Below are positions 35,695-45,528 of a DNA stretch of 64,000 nucleotides, piece by piece. The stretch comes from Ewingella americana (GTDB lineage Bacteria > Pseudomonadota > Gammaproteobacteria > Enterobacterales > Enterobacteriaceae): the NCBI RefSeq assembly GCF_006438725.1, contig NZ_RCZD01000002.1, forward strand, positions 311,294 to 375,293, in the 5' to 3' direction. A model generated the notes under the pieces. That model was not told where the DNA came from, made no database searches, and saw nothing but the letters and a program-made list of their open reading frames with translations. The position numbers and the translations under genes were made by a program. Within the stretch, counting starts at the first letter, position 1. Every line of letters begins with the position of its first letter.

Positions 35695-37638
35695 TTAAAC
35701 GGGGCGAATACTCTCTTCATCCAGTTCTGCGTCGAAGAAACGGCGCAGGGTTTGAATGTTGTTATCCGCAACAATCGACTGACGCGCCTGCGCCAGTTTT
35801 TCTTCATAAATGGCCTGTCGCCACTCTAGCGGCGTTTTGACCTCCAGATTATCATCTTCCAGCACGGTCAGTTCAACCGGCAACTGATGCAGGGCTGACA
35901 AAGCCTCCGCCAGCACCTTCTGCGCAGACGGTGAATTCAGATGGCGCTGCGAAGCGCGTAAATGAAGACAAATATTGCCGGGTTCCGACTGTTCACGCCA
36001 GGCGTTTAGCGCCAGTTGCTGTACCAGTTTAGGTATGGTCATCTGGTTGATTTCAGCTGCCCACGCGTCACGCTCGGTGGCTTCAACCGCCAGGCGCGCC
36101 GCCAGTTCCGGGGATTTTTCATGCTCCAGCGCGGTACGTAATGCTTTGGGCGTGGTCACCGGCTCCGGTGCTTCGTCCGGTTCGTTCAGCGCCTTCCAGC
36201 GGTAAGCTTCTTCTTTTACCGGCTGTTCGGGTTGCTTGTCTTTTTTGGCGCTGGCCTGCGTTTGCACACGCTCAGTCACCGAGGCGAGACGCTCCAGCGC
36301 TGAGTTTGCCGGCCGCGCTTTTCCTGGCGCCGCCGGCTCAGCTTTTTTTGGGGTGGTATTTCCCTGCTGTCGGAGTAATTGCGTACGCGCCTGCAAAAGT
36401 TGAGCGGTGGCATCAGGCATTCCCGATTGCCCCCCTCCCTGCGGCGGTGGGGTGTCTTGCTGAGCCGCTCGCACAGGCTGCGGTGCTGCCGGGGCGGCGA
36501 AAGCCTGCGGTGCAGATACCTGAGCAGGGGCTACCGGTTCAGCAATAAATACTTTTGGGTGGAAGGCCAGCGCACGCAACAGCGTCATTTCGACGCCCAT
36601 ACGCTTGTCTGGCGCATAGGCCAGCTCTTTGCGGCCAATCAGCAGCGTCTGGTAATAGAGTTGAACGTCAACCGGTGGGATCACCCGGGCCAGCTCGCGC
36701 AAACGTTGCTCGATGGCAGCGTAGTGGTTGTCGAGCACCGTCGGCAGCAGTTGTACCATTGCAATACGGTGCAGTAACGCCAGCGTCTCTACCAGCAGGT
36801 TTTCCCAGTCAACGCCGCGCGAAGCGGCCTGCTCAACCTGCGCCATCATCTGTGCGCCATCGGCGCTGACCAGCGCTTCAAGCACCGCCAGCGGTTGTTC
36901 GTCATCCAGCGTACCGAGCATCTGTGCCACGGTTTCTGTGGTGACGGCCCCCTGCCCCATGGCTATCGCCTGATCGGTGAGGCTTAAGCCATCACGCATG
37001 CTGCCGTCAGCAGCGCGCGCCAGCAGTTGCAGGGCGCGGGGTTCGCTGTTGATTTGCTCAGCAGTCAATACCCGCTCAAGCTGATGGCGGATCTGTTCGA
37101 CATCCAGCGCTTTCAGATGAAATTGCAGGCAACGGGATAAAATAGTCACCGGCAGCTTTTGCGGATCGGTGGTGGCCAGCAGGAATTTAACGTGCGAAGG
37201 CGGCTCTTCCAGCGTTTTCAACAGCGCATTGAAGCTGTGACGCGAGAGCATGTGCACTTCATCGATCAGGTAAACTTTGAAACGGCCACGGGCTGGCGCG
37301 TACTGGACGTTATCCAGCAGTTCGCGGGTATCTTCCACTTTGGTGCGGGAGGCCGCATCGATTTCAATCAGATCAACAAAACGGCCCTGTTCGATTTCAC
37401 GGCAATTATCACACACGCCGCACGGCGTAGAGGTGATGCCGGTTTCACAGTTCAGCCCTTTCGCCAGCAGGCGCGCAATAGAGGTTTTACCCACACCGCG
37501 CGTGCCGGAAAACAGATAGGCGTGATGGATGCGTCCGAGCGAAAGGCCATTAGCCAGCGCGGTCAGCACGTGTTCCTGTCCGACGACGTCGGCGAAAGTT
37601 TGGGGGCGCCACTTACGGGCCAGGACCTGATAGCTCAT
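35695..37638 (-). CDS. dnaX: DNA polymerase III subunits tau and gamma
   Basis: Clamp-loader ATPase. Full-length tau is 647 residues: Walker A FSGTRGVGKTSIARLLAKGL, zinc cysteines CETGITSTPCGVCDNC, Walker B IDEVHMLSRHS, sensor I LLATTDPQKLP and the SRC box ILSRCLQFH. A Pro/Ala/Gln-rich linker follows, then the tau-specific domains that bind DnaB and the polymerase core. A -1 frameshift signal in the linker would yield a gamma form of 433 residues. Confidence 0.98.
   Translation of the reverse strand: MSYQVLARKWRPQTFADVVGQEHVLTALANGLSLGRIHHAYLFSGTRGVGKTSIARLLAKGLNCETGITSTPCGVCDNCREIEQGRFVDLIEIDAASRTKVEDTRELLDNVQYAPARGRFKVYLIDEVHMLSRHSFNALLKTLEEPPSHVKFLLATTDPQKLPVTILSRCLQFHLKALDVEQIRHQLERVLTAEQINSEPRALQLLARAADGSMRDGLSLTDQAIAMGQGAVTTETVAQMLGTLDDEQPLAVLEALVSADGAQMMAQVEQAASRGVDWENLLVETLALLHRIAMVQLLPTVLDNHYAAIEQRLRELARVIPPVDVQLYYQTLLIGRKELAYAPDKRMGVEMTLLRALAFHPKVFIAEPVAPAQVSAPQAFAAPAAPQPVRAAQQDTPPPQGGGQSGMPDATAQLLQARTQLLRQQGNTTPKKAEPAAPGKARPANSALERLASVTERVQTQASAKKDKQPEQPVKEEAYRWKALNEPDEAPEPVTTPKALRTALEHEKSPELAARLAVEATERDAWAAEINQMTIPKLVQQLALNAWREQSEPGNICLHLRASQRHLNSPSAQKVLAEALSALHQLPVELTVLEDDNLEVKTPLEWRQAIYEEKLAQARQSIVADNNIQTLRRFFDAELDEESIRPV
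36300..36365 (-). promoter_or_regulatory. dnaX programmed -1 frameshift signal (gamma subunit)
   Basis: In the dnaX frame CCA AAA AAA gives the heptamer A AAA AAA (36349-36343). An internal Shine-Dalgarno-like AGGGA lies 11 bases upstream (36365-36361). A strong stem follows, with CTGAGCCGGCGGCGC pairing to the segment containing GCGCGGCCGGC and CTCAG (36341-36300). After slipping, the next codons are AGC then TGA (stop at 36340-36338), giving gamma of 433 residues against 431 in E. coli. All three E. coli elements are conserved, but the heptamer ends in A rather than G. Confidence 0.85.
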
Positions 37639-37682
37639 TAATACCGGAGAAGTTGAGTGGTCGGGAGGGTCATGCTATCACA

Positions 37683-37704
37683 GCCTCGCCTGAGCAGGCG
37701 AGGC
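37683..37704 (-). terminator. Hairpin between apt and dnaX
   Basis: GCCTCGCC / GGCGAGGC with a six-base loop, 10 bases past the apt stop. No U-tract follows on either strand, so it may attenuate rather than terminate, or stabilise the apt 3' end. Confidence 0.5.
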
Positions 37705-37713
37705 TTGTCTGAA

Positions 37714-38265
37714 TCAATGCCCAGCGAAGGAAACCAGGCTATAGCAGTTGATATTCAGATTGTTCAAACGCTGCTCACCACCCAGTTCTGGCAGGTTAAT
37801 AATGAACGCCGCATCCGTCACTTCGCCCCCTAAACGGCGGATCAGTTTAGCCGTCGCTTCGATGGTGCCGCCGGTCGCCAGCAGGTCATCGATCACCAGA
37901 ATTTTCTCGCCAGGTTTGATAGCGTCGGTGTGAATTTCAAGACTGTCAGTACCGTATTCCAGTTCATAGCTTTCGCTGATCGTAGCACGTGGCAGTTTGC
38001 CCGGCTTACGCACAGGGACAAAACCCACACCCAGCACCAGCGCGACAGGTGCGCCGAACAGGAAACCACGGGCTTCGGTACCCACGACTTTGGTCACACC
38101 GGCGTCACGGTAGCGGTCGGCCAGTAATTTAATGCTGGCGGCGTAAGCTTCTGGATTTTCCAGCAAGCTGGTGACGTCACGAAACAGAATACCCGGCTTC
38201 GGGTAGTCAGGAATGGTTTTGATGCTGCTTTTGATAAACTCTAGCTGCTGTGCGGTAGCTGTCAT
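37714..38265 (-). CDS. apt: Adenine phosphoribosyltransferase
   Basis: Purine salvage enzyme converting adenine and PRPP to AMP; 183 residues, cytosolic. PRPP-binding signature [20 protein letters not shown]-type stretch is present ([16 protein letters not shown]), together with [34 protein letters not shown] and PVRKPGKLP. Upstream of dnaX in the same orientation as in E. coli. Confidence 0.98.
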   Translation of the reverse strand: MTATAQQLEFIKSSIKTIPDYPKPGILFRDVTSLLENPEAYAASIKLLADRYRDAGVTKVVGTEARGFLFGAPVALVLGVGFVPVRKPGKLPRATISESYELEYGTDSLEIHTDAIKPGEKILVIDDLLATGGTIEATAKLIRRLGGEVTDAAFIINLPELGGEQRLNNLNINCYSLVSFAGH

Positions 38266-38447
38266 AGTAATTGCCTGATAAAGCTGCTGTTCATACTTAA
38301 ACGCGGGCGGTCAAATGTCCCCCGCCGTGCCACGTGATACCGGCTGTTTAAGGAAGGAAAATGGGCGCGTAACGCAGTACGCGAGATGCCCAAATCTATG
38401 CAAAGCCGCGCTAAAAAGCAACCCGCAGCCGGACATGATCGCCTGTT

Positions 38448-38816
38448 TTATTGCTTCAGGTCAACCACCGGTAGACGCCACATCACAATCAGTAAAGTAA
38501 TCATCATGCAGAGTAATAGGATCCGTGCCCACCCTAAGGGGACAAAATAGAGCGAAACAGCGAACGTCAGAAGGATCACCACCACGGCTTTGCTTTTCGC
38601 CCCCGGCGGTAAAGCACGGTGCGCCTGCCAGTGGCGCAGGTAACTGCCAAACCATGAACGATGCAGCAGCCAGTCATGAAAACGCGGTGAGGAGCGAGCA
38701 AAACACCAAGCGGCAAGCAGCAGAAATGGCGTAGTCGGCAATAGCGGCAGAACGACGCCCAGCGTGGCGAAAATTACCGCCAGCCAGCCGATAATAATCA
38801 GTAATAGACGTTTCAT
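38448..38816 (-). CDS. ybaN: Inner-membrane protein YbaN (DUF454 family)
   Basis: 122 residues with two hydrophobic regions: LLLIIIGWLAVIFATLGVVL then PLLPTTPFLLLAAWCFARSS, and AVVVILLTFAVSLYFVPLGW then ARILLLCMMITLLIVMW. The PLLPTTPFLLLAAWCFARSSPRF core identifies the family. Function unknown; divergent from priC as in E. coli. Confidence 0.93.
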   Translation of the reverse strand: MKRLLLIIIGWLAVIFATLGVVLPLLPTTPFLLLAAWCFARSSPRFHDWLLHRSWFGSYLRHWQAHRALPPGAKSKAVVVILLTFAVSLYFVPLGWARILLLCMMITLLIVMWRLPVVDLKQ

Positions 38817-38960
38817 TTCACTCCCTGCGAAACCCTTCGGACGTTAATGCCTGGTGAAGAAAAACAGTGTAAACAACCGGGCGGCGGCTGCCAAATTCCG
38901 CATGCCTTGTTTCTGGTGGTGTACAGGTTAAGCTAGGCAGGTCGATATCGGAGAAACCCT

Positions 38961-39497
38961 GTGAGCACTGAACAAATTCTGCACGCCCTCAGCCAGCAAA
39001 TTGAAACGCTGGCGAGCGAGATTGAACCTATCGGCCATGTTTCAGCCCAGCAGGCCCGTTTCGACGTGGCGCTGTTTGCGACCAAAGGGACACGTCTGCG
39101 AGATTACCTGGCAGAAATCCGCCTTAATCTCAGCCAGCTGAATCAGGTGGTCAGGGAGAAACGCCAGGCTCAGGTTGCCTTTGTAGCCGAAAGACTGGTT
39201 TCTCAAATCACCGCTCTGCAACGAGAACTCGCAACGCAGGCCGTGCGTAAAAATAATCAGTCCCCCGAACGCAAAAGTCATGACAACTATACCCGGCTGG
39301 CAGAGCATCAGCAGTTCGAACGCCGCCTGATGGCGATGATTCAGGACAGGGAGAGTACGCTGGGCCAGCTCGCCACCTTTAACGAACAGCAGCAGATGCA
39401 GAAAGAGTTGGCCGCGCTGGAAGGGCGTTTAATGCGATGCAGACAGGCGCTGGCAAAAATAGAACGACAGATTGAAAGGCAGGAAAAAGGTTTTTAA
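38961..39497 (+). CDS. priC: Primosomal replication protein PriC
   Basis: 178-residue helical, basic protein that recognises stalled forks and loads DnaB via the PriC restart pathway. Segments ARFDVALFATKGTRLRDYLA, LVSQITALQRELATQAVR and EHQQFERRLMAMIQDRE fit E. coli PriC. Orthology rests on these and on the ybaN-priC-rsmS neighbourhood. The 231 bases to rsmS carry no recognised element. Confidence 0.93.
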   Translation: MSTEQILHALSQQIETLASEIEPIGHVSAQQARFDVALFATKGTRLRDYLAEIRLNLSQLNQVVREKRQAQVAFVAERLVSQITALQRELATQAVRKNNQSPERKSHDNYTRLAEHQQFERRLMAMIQDRESTLGQLATFNEQQQMQKELAALEGRLMRCRQALAKIERQIERQEKGF

Positions 39498-39728
39498 ATC
39501 TTTATCACAATTTTTGAAAAGGGTAGGCCAGCCACCGGCGTTTATATCTATAATCAGTTCTCGACCCTGAATCATTAATATTTCCAAAATGCGGTGAATA
39601 GCGTGTAAACATTCTCGCAGAACCTGCGTCAGGTTAGCTTCGGATCCGGTGATAAGGACGTTTTGCTGCGTCGTTGATCATATAACACGGGATCTTTATA
39701 TCGCACACTACAATGAATGTTGGCTTCC

Positions 39729-39902
39729 ATGTCTGTTGAAAACGCATCACCCGAGCTACAGCTCGCTGTTGATTTGATCTACCTGCTTGAGAGCAATGAA
39801 ATTGCCCCCGAGACAGCACTGGCTGCGCTGGAAATTGTGCGCCGTGATTATCAGGAAAAGCTCAAAGCCAGCAAAAACACGCTGTCCGTCAGCTATTTAT
39901 AG
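39729..39902 (+). CDS. rsmS: Pleiotropic regulatory protein RsmS (YbaM)
   Basis: 57 residues: [20 protein letters not shown] then [20 protein letters not shown] resembles E. coli YbaM ([20 protein letters not shown]). In Pectobacterium RsmS modulates RsmC-linked virulence and secondary-metabolite control. I chose the second ATG by alignment. An in-frame ATG four codons earlier is possible; neither has a strong ribosome site. Confidence 0.85.
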   Translation: MSVENASPELQLAVDLIYLLESNEIAPETALAALEIVRRDYQEKLKASKNTLSVSYL

Positions 39903-39986
39903 CGCTAAAGAACATCGTTCTTATGCCCCTTTACGGCGGCAGAAAATGCAGGGAATGCCACATGACATTCCCTCAGACCCACTGAA

Positions 39987-42900
39987 TTAATTCTGGTTTT
40001 GTGGCAAGGCATCGGGTTCATCGCCAGGCTGGCGCACGCTGCGTTTCACTTCCTGTACTTCCTCATCACCGTTCTGGTTATGCAAGTAAACCTCAAGCTG
40101 ATTGAAAGCAATACTGATGCCATTTTCGCGGCACAGTTTATCGATGCTGCGGTTCAATTCATCAACGGTGTAACTGCGGTCGCCCAGTTCGCGCACATAC
40201 AGACGCAATTCGTGATCGAGCGTGCTGGCACCAAAATTGAGGAAGAAGACCTGAGGAGCCGGATCACTCATCACGCGTGGGTTATCGTGGGCGGCCTGTA
40301 GCAGGATCTCTTTCACTTTTTCCAGATCCGATCCATAAGCCACACCAATTTTGATCAAGACGCGGGTCACCGTGTCAGACAATGACCAGTTGATCAGTCT
40401 TTCCGTGACGAAGGCTTTGTTTGGAATGATCACTTCTTTTCGATCGAAATCAGTAATAGTTGTGGCGCGGATGCGGATACGGCTGACCGAACCTGAATAG
40501 GTGCCGATGGTGACCGTATCACCAATGCGGATCGGGCGTTCGAACAAGATGATCAGGCCCGATACGAAGTTGGCGAAAATCTCCTGCAAACCAAAGCCCA
40601 ACCCCACCGACAGCGCGGCGACCAGCCACTGCAGTTTGTCCCAAGATACGCCAAGCGATCCCAGCACGGTGATAATACCGATCACGGTGATCGAATAACT
40701 GAGAATGGTCGTGATGGCGTAAGAAGCCCCCTGCCGTAATTGCAGTCGCGAGAGCACCAGCACTTCCAGTAAACCGGGTAGGTTTCGGGTCATCACGTAG
40801 GCGACGATGATAGCAACAAACGCCAGCAGCAGATTACCGAGCGTGACCGTTTGCTGCACCACCGCGCCGGCAACATTACTTGAGTAGTGCCACAGGCTGA
40901 TGCTGTCAAGATAAGAGATAACCGTCAGTAAGTCGGACCAAATCCAGTAGAACACCGAGGCAAAGACAAAGAACAGTGCCATGGTGGTCAGACGCAGAGA
41001 TTGTTGGTTAATTTGATCCAAGCCGAGTGGCTGCTCTTCGATGACCTCGCTACCTTCCGCCCCCTCTTTGGCACTATTACTTTGACGCCGTGCCAGCGCA
41101 CGCCGGTAAGCCAGCCGACGCGCAGCAACGCTTAAGCCGCGCAATGCGGTCTGATAGGTGAAATTCCACAGGATCAGCAAATAGAGGCTGTCTATCCAGC
41201 GCCCGGCCAGACGCAGGGTCGTATAGAAATACCCGGCCAGCATCAGGCCAATCAAAAATACCGGCGCAAGGGCAATCGCGGTCACAATCGTGAGGCGCAC
41301 GGTTTGCGAGTTTTTCTCACGCCAGCCGTCGCGGCAGATAGGGAAAACCAGGACGGCCAGCACCGCCAGCGTCAGTAAAATCACCACCTGCCCGATGATG
41401 TCATCAACCAATCCCAGTGGTGCTTTTTCGCCGCCTACCGACCAGAATATCAGCGGCAACATCACCAAACTCAACCGCACCACAGACCTGCGATAATGGG
41501 CACACTGTTTAGCTGGCGTGTTGAAATGACGCTCGCTCACACCATTTGGCTTGAGCAGGCGGTAACAAAAACCCATGATCAGCAGGAAAACGGCCAGCCG
41601 CTGTGACAGCGTCCACAGGAAGTCACTGAGATGAATGTCGCACTGTGAGAACCAATACCCTACGCCAATAACAAATAGCACCAGCGGCAGCGTGTTCAGC
41701 AACGTAAGCAGCAGAGCACGTGGTGTATGCATTTGCGTATCGCGCTTTAGCTGCCCCACATCGTTGTTGAGGTTGTCGATATGCTTATCAATGGATTTTT
41801 TGCGCCAGAGCAGGACTAAAATAACCAACAAGAGAGGGACGGTCACCGGCAAAGAGTGCAGCGCACCTAGCATCAGTTCGCCCCGCGGCATATTCAGGTG
41901 AAACTCGCTGACCTGCGTTTTTACCTCACCAGGCAAAGACTTTATGAACTCCCAGTTCATTGGTTTGTTACTGCTCACCCAGAAAATCTGCTGCGTCAGG
42001 GTTTGAGTCAGCGACTCATTAATGCTCATTAACTGCTGCTGGTTGATTTGCAGGTTAATCGCCAGAGAGAGCTGGTTACCAAGTTGCTTATTGAGCTGAT
42101 CAAGCAGTTCACGGCGCATATCCACAATCTGGTCCAACGCGTCACTGATATTTTCGTTGATCTTCTCTTTGCTGCTATCCACCACACTCTGAATATAGGT
42201 GTCCCCCTGGAATAACGCATCACGCTGCTGGTTTATGGTGAACTGCTCAAGGCGCAGGTCCGCAATACGGGTGCTCATGTCGGTGATAAGGCCCGTCGGC
42301 GGAGTGGTATTTTGCTGCTGCTGGTAAAGAATGCGGGACAGCAACAGGCTACCTTTCAGCACGCTGATCTGCTCTTTCAGGTCATGTTCAGCCTGAGAGG
42401 AACGGTCGAGCCAGTTTTTGATGGTGATGTTCTTTTGAACCAGCTGATTGCCCGCTTCCGTCGCGGCAATCAGGCGCTGGCTGAGCGTGCGGTTGATCCC
42501 CAACTCCTGCGCCACCAACGGATCATTTTGAATGTTAGAGTTGTCATCCGGCGTTTGCGCCGCTTTGGCCGTACGCTCAGACAAGGTCAGCCGTTTACCA
42601 TTCACCACCTGCTGGAAAATCTGCGCCACGCGCTCCAGTTGGCTGATATGAGCATTAGTGAAGTCACGCTGCTTTTGCAATAAATCCTGCAAGGTGGTGT
42701 TGGCTTCAAGACTTTTACGCTGGAAGTCTATCTGCGCACTCAACAATGCCTGCTGCGCCATCAGCATGGTCTGCTGGCTCGCCCTCAGGTTCTCCTGACT
42801 TGGTGACAACCCATTGAGTTGATTTCGAATTTTCTGAATACCCAGCGAATAAGTGTACATCGCGTTTTGCACACGCTCAGGCTGGGTTTGTAATGAGATC

Positions 42901-43397
42901 AGTTGGGTATTGAAGGTGGATAAATCATCCTGTGATGACTGGAGATCATCAAGTGTGTCAGTCAGGTGGCTTTCCAACTGACGCAGCGACAGCGCAGCCA
43001 GAGACTCCTGAGTCACACCATCATTATTACCATTTTTCAGTTTTTCCAGGCCGTCAGTGGCAGCCCGTAACTTAGCGGGGGCCTCGCTGACCTGCTGGCG
43101 CAGTTGCGCGGCATCCTGTTTGACACGCTCAAGCGCATCCAGATATTCAAGGGTATGAATTAAATCCTGCTGGGAAAGTTTCTCGACCGGGGTCAGGCTT
43201 TTCTGCTTAGTCAGTGAATCGAGCTGATTTTGCACTTCATTACGCGTGGGTAAATCATTGCTGACTGCCGCGCTGGCGGGTGAAAGGCTGAAAGCGCCGA
43301 GGAATACGGTCAATATAAATGCCAGTACACGCCACAGTCTCAGCGAAAACAAAGATAACCACAGTGTGGAGAACAACGCGCAAAATCGGCTAAGCAT
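39987..43397 (-). CDS. mscK: Potassium-dependent mechanosensitive channel MscK (KefA)
   Basis: Large inner-membrane channel gating at high tension with K+ dependence, 1136 residues. An N-terminal signal sequence is followed by a long periplasmic coiled coil (about residues 45-480; for example VVDMRRELLDQLNKQLGNQL-type repeats), then about 11 transmembrane helices. The C-terminal MscS core includes GLGFGLQEIFANFVSGLIIL, FERPIRIGDTVTIGTYSGSV and TDFDRKEVIIPNKAFVTERL. The order mscK-acrR-acrA matches E. coli. Confidence 0.97.
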   Translation of the reverse strand: MLSRFCALFSTLWLSLFSLRLWRVLAFILTVFLGAFSLSPASAAVSNDLPTRNEVQNQLDSLTKQKSLTPVEKLSQQDLIHTLEYLDALERVKQDAAQLRQQVSEAPAKLRAATDGLEKLKNGNNDGVTQESLAALSLRQLESHLTDTLDDLQSSQDDLSTFNTQLISLQTQPERVQNAMYTYSLGIQKIRNQLNGLSPSQENLRASQQTMLMAQQALLSAQIDFQRKSLEANTTLQDLLQKQRDFTNAHISQLERVAQIFQQVVNGKRLTLSERTAKAAQTPDDNSNIQNDPLVAQELGINRTLSQRLIAATEAGNQLVQKNITIKNWLDRSSQAEHDLKEQISVLKGSLLLSRILYQQQQNTTPPTGLITDMSTRIADLRLEQFTINQQRDALFQGDTYIQSVVDSSKEKINENISDALDQIVDMRRELLDQLNKQLGNQLSLAINLQINQQQLMSINESLTQTLTQQIFWVSSNKPMNWEFIKSLPGEVKTQVSEFHLNMPRGELMLGALHSLPVTVPLLLVILVLLWRKKSIDKHIDNLNNDVGQLKRDTQMHTPRALLLTLLNTLPLVLFVIGVGYWFSQCDIHLSDFLWTLSQRLAVFLLIMGFCYRLLKPNGVSERHFNTPAKQCAHYRRSVVRLSLVMLPLIFWSVGGEKAPLGLVDDIIGQVVILLTLAVLAVLVFPICRDGWREKNSQTVRLTIVTAIALAPVFLIGLMLAGYFYTTLRLAGRWIDSLYLLILWNFTYQTALRGLSVAARRLAYRRALARRQSNSAKEGAEGSEVIEEQPLGLDQINQQSLRLTTMALFFVFASVFYWIWSDLLTVISYLDSISLWHYSSNVAGAVVQQTVTLGNLLLAFVAIIVAYVMTRNLPGLLEVLVLSRLQLRQGASYAITTILSYSITVIGIITVLGSLGVSWDKLQWLVAALSVGLGFGLQEIFANFVSGLIILFERPIRIGDTVTIGTYSGSVSRIRIRATTITDFDRKEVIIPNKAFVTERLINWSLSDTVTRVLIKIGVAYGSDLEKVKEILLQAAHDNPRVMSDPAPQVFFLNFGASTLDHELRLYVRELGDRSYTVDELNRSIDKLCRENGISIAFNQLEVYLHNQNGDEEVQEVKRSVRQPGDEPDALPQNQN

Positions 43398-43532
43398 GAG
43401 TTAACTTCATGTCAAAAAAGAGAGAATGATATTAACACCACAATAACAGCTGACCCAGAGCCAAAAGAGGGGAAAAGCGTGTCAGAATACAACAAAGCAC
43501 AGCAGGAAAACCGGGGAAAAGGCCAGGGGAAA

Positions 43533-44180
43533 TCAGAGGGCTTTTTTAGGCAGCAAGAGACTGGGACACAATTGTAACATTTCTATATAAGTATCAATGA
43601 ACTGGCCTGCCTGACACTCCAAATCAAAGCTCTCAGGGATAAACAACCAGTTCTCCATCAACCCGGTCAAATAGGCGCGCAATATAATGGCCGCCTGTCG
43701 CGGGTGAAGATCTTTCGGCAATTGTTCAGCCTCAATGCATCGCTGCAGGATCCGCTCCACTTTGCCATAGCCTTCCATATAAAGCGCTTTTCGTGCGTCA
43801 TGAACCGAGGTCATCTCCCCCACAAATTCACATTTGTGAAATATAATTTCCATCAATGCCCTACGACGGGTATCCGTTGCTGTGGCACGTAAAATGTAAA
43901 TCAGTATCTCACGCAGAATACGCAGTGGATTATTAGGAAACTTTGTCTGATACTCTAATTCGAGATCATGTATCTGGGATTCACATTGTTCCCAGACGCC
44001 GTTAAACAGTTCCACTTTATTTTTGAAATGCCAGTAGATAGCGCCCCGTGTTACACCGGCTGCATTAGCAATATCGGTCAACGAAGTAGAAGCAACTCCG
44101 CGGGCAGAAAATTCCCGTACCGCAGCATTAATAATCTGCTGCCGTGTTTCAAGTGCCTGTAATTTGGTTTTTCGTGCCAT
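43533..44180 (-). CDS. acrR: TetR-family repressor of acrAB
   Basis: 215 residues, the E. coli length. Helix-turn-helix [20 protein letters not shown], then [20 protein letters not shown] and [12 protein letters not shown]; the C-terminal ligand pocket domain binds diverse drugs. The start opening [14 protein letters not shown] is chosen over an ATG 22 codons upstream because that extension runs across the operator. Divergent from acrAB, with a 24-bp operator in the gap. Confidence 0.97.
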   Translation of the reverse strand: MARKTKLQALETRQQIINAAVREFSARGVASTSLTDIANAAGVTRGAIYWHFKNKVELFNGVWEQCESQIHDLELEYQTKFPNNPLRILREILIYILRATATDTRRRALMEIIFHKCEFVGEMTSVHDARKALYMEGYGKVERILQRCIEAEQLPKDLHPRQAAIILRAYLTGLMENWLFIPESFDLECQAGQFIDTYIEMLQLCPSLLLPKKAL

Positions 44181-44207
44181 AGGGTTAGCTTTTGGGGGCG
44201 TTTGATT

Positions 44208-44231
44208 TACATACATTCGGGAATGTATGTA
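44208..44231. promoter_or_regulatory. AcrR operator
   Basis: TACATACATT-N4-AATGTATGTA, a perfect 10-bp dyad. It has the same half-sites as the E. coli AcrR box and lies in the acrR-acrA intergenic region. Confidence 0.95.
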
Positions 44232-44321
44232 ACATAGCATGCACATATAAAAAGCGCAGCAATGGGTTTAAAAGCTTGTGATCCATTGGACAATTTGAAA
44301 TCGGACACTTGAGGTTTATTT

Positions 44322-45512
44322 ATGAACAAAAACAGAGGGTTAACGCCTCTGGCGGTAGTTCTGATGCTTTCCGGAAGCTTAGCACTTACAGGATGTAACG
44401 ATAAAGAAGCTCCACAGGGTGCGCATAAAGCGCCAGACGTCGGCGTTGTTACGCTAAAATCTGCGCCTTTGAATGTGACAACTGAGCTTCCGGGTCGTAC
44501 TGCCTCTTTCCGTATCGCAGAAGTCCGCCCACAAGTCACCGGAATTATCCTTAAACGTAACTTCGTTGAAGGCAGTGACATTAAAGCAGGCATGTCCTTG
44601 TATCAAATTGACCCGGCTACCTATCAGGCTGCCTATGACAGCGCTAAAGGTGATCTGGTTAAAGCTCAGGCTAATGCTCAGGTTTCCCGTGTGACAGTTA
44701 ACCGCTACAAGTCATTGCTGGGCACCAACTACATCAGTAAACAAGACTATGACACGGCCTTCTCTACCGCTGCCCAGGCTGATGCGACAGTTGTCGCGGC
44801 TAAAGCGGCTGTTGAATCTGCCCGTATTAATTTGGCCTACACCAAAGTGACTTCACCGATTTCCGGCCGTATTGGCAAATCGTCGGTGACCGAAGGCGCA
44901 CTGGTGACTAATGGTCAGGCGAATGCTCTGGCGACGGTTCAACAACTTGACCCTATCTATGTTGACGTTACTCAGTCCAGCAATGATTTCCTGCGTCTGA
45001 AACAGGAACTGGCTAACGGTTCGATTAAACAAGCTAACGGTAAAGCCCAGGTTAAATTGCTGTTAGATAACGGTAGTGAATATTCGCAGGCGGGTACATT
45101 GGAATTCTCTGATGTTACCGTTGACGAAACCACTGGCTCCATTACGCTGCGTGCTGTCTTCCCTAACCCGAAAGATGAGCTGTTGCCTGGCATGTTCGTT
45201 CGCGCCCGTCTTGATGAAGGTGTGAATGAGAATGCGTTACTGGCACCTCAGCAAGGTATCACCCGTAATCCACGCGGTGATGCGACTGCGATGGTCGTTG
45301 GCGCAGATAACAAAGTTGAACTTCGCACTGTCGTGACATCACAAGCCATTGGCGACAAATGGGTTGTGACCGATGGTCTGAAATCGGGTGACAAAATCAT
45401 CGTGACCGGATTGCAGAAAATCAAGCCAGGCGTGCAGGTCAATGCGCAGGAAGTCGATCAAAACGCAGGTGCTGATAAAAAGCCTGCATCTGATACAGCG
45501 CCGAAGTCTTAA
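44322..45512 (+). CDS. acrA: Multidrug efflux periplasmic adaptor lipoprotein AcrA
   Basis: 396 residues. Lipobox ALTGC with Cys25 for lipidation, as in E. coli. Lipoyl halves (RPQVTGIILKRNFVEGSDIK and TSPISGRIGKSSVTEGALVT) flank the alpha hairpin (AAYDSAKGDLVKAQANAQVS), followed by beta-barrel and membrane-proximal domains. Forms the AcrA bridge between AcrB and TolC. acrB follows after 16 bases. Confidence 0.98.
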   Translation: MNKNRGLTPLAVVLMLSGSLALTGCNDKEAPQGAHKAPDVGVVTLKSAPLNVTTELPGRTASFRIAEVRPQVTGIILKRNFVEGSDIKAGMSLYQIDPATYQAAYDSAKGDLVKAQANAQVSRVTVNRYKSLLGTNYISKQDYDTAFSTAAQADATVVAAKAAVESARINLAYTKVTSPISGRIGKSSVTEGALVTNGQANALATVQQLDPIYVDVTQSSNDFLRLKQELANGSIKQANGKAQVKLLLDNGSEYSQAGTLEFSDVTVDETTGSITLRAVFPNPKDELLPGMFVRARLDEGVNENALLAPQQGITRNPRGDATAMVVGADNKVELRTVVTSQAIGDKWVVTDGLKSGDKIIVTGLQKIKPGVQVNAQEVDQNAGADKKPASDTAPKS

Positions 45513-45528
45513 TAGGAGCCGGTAATTC

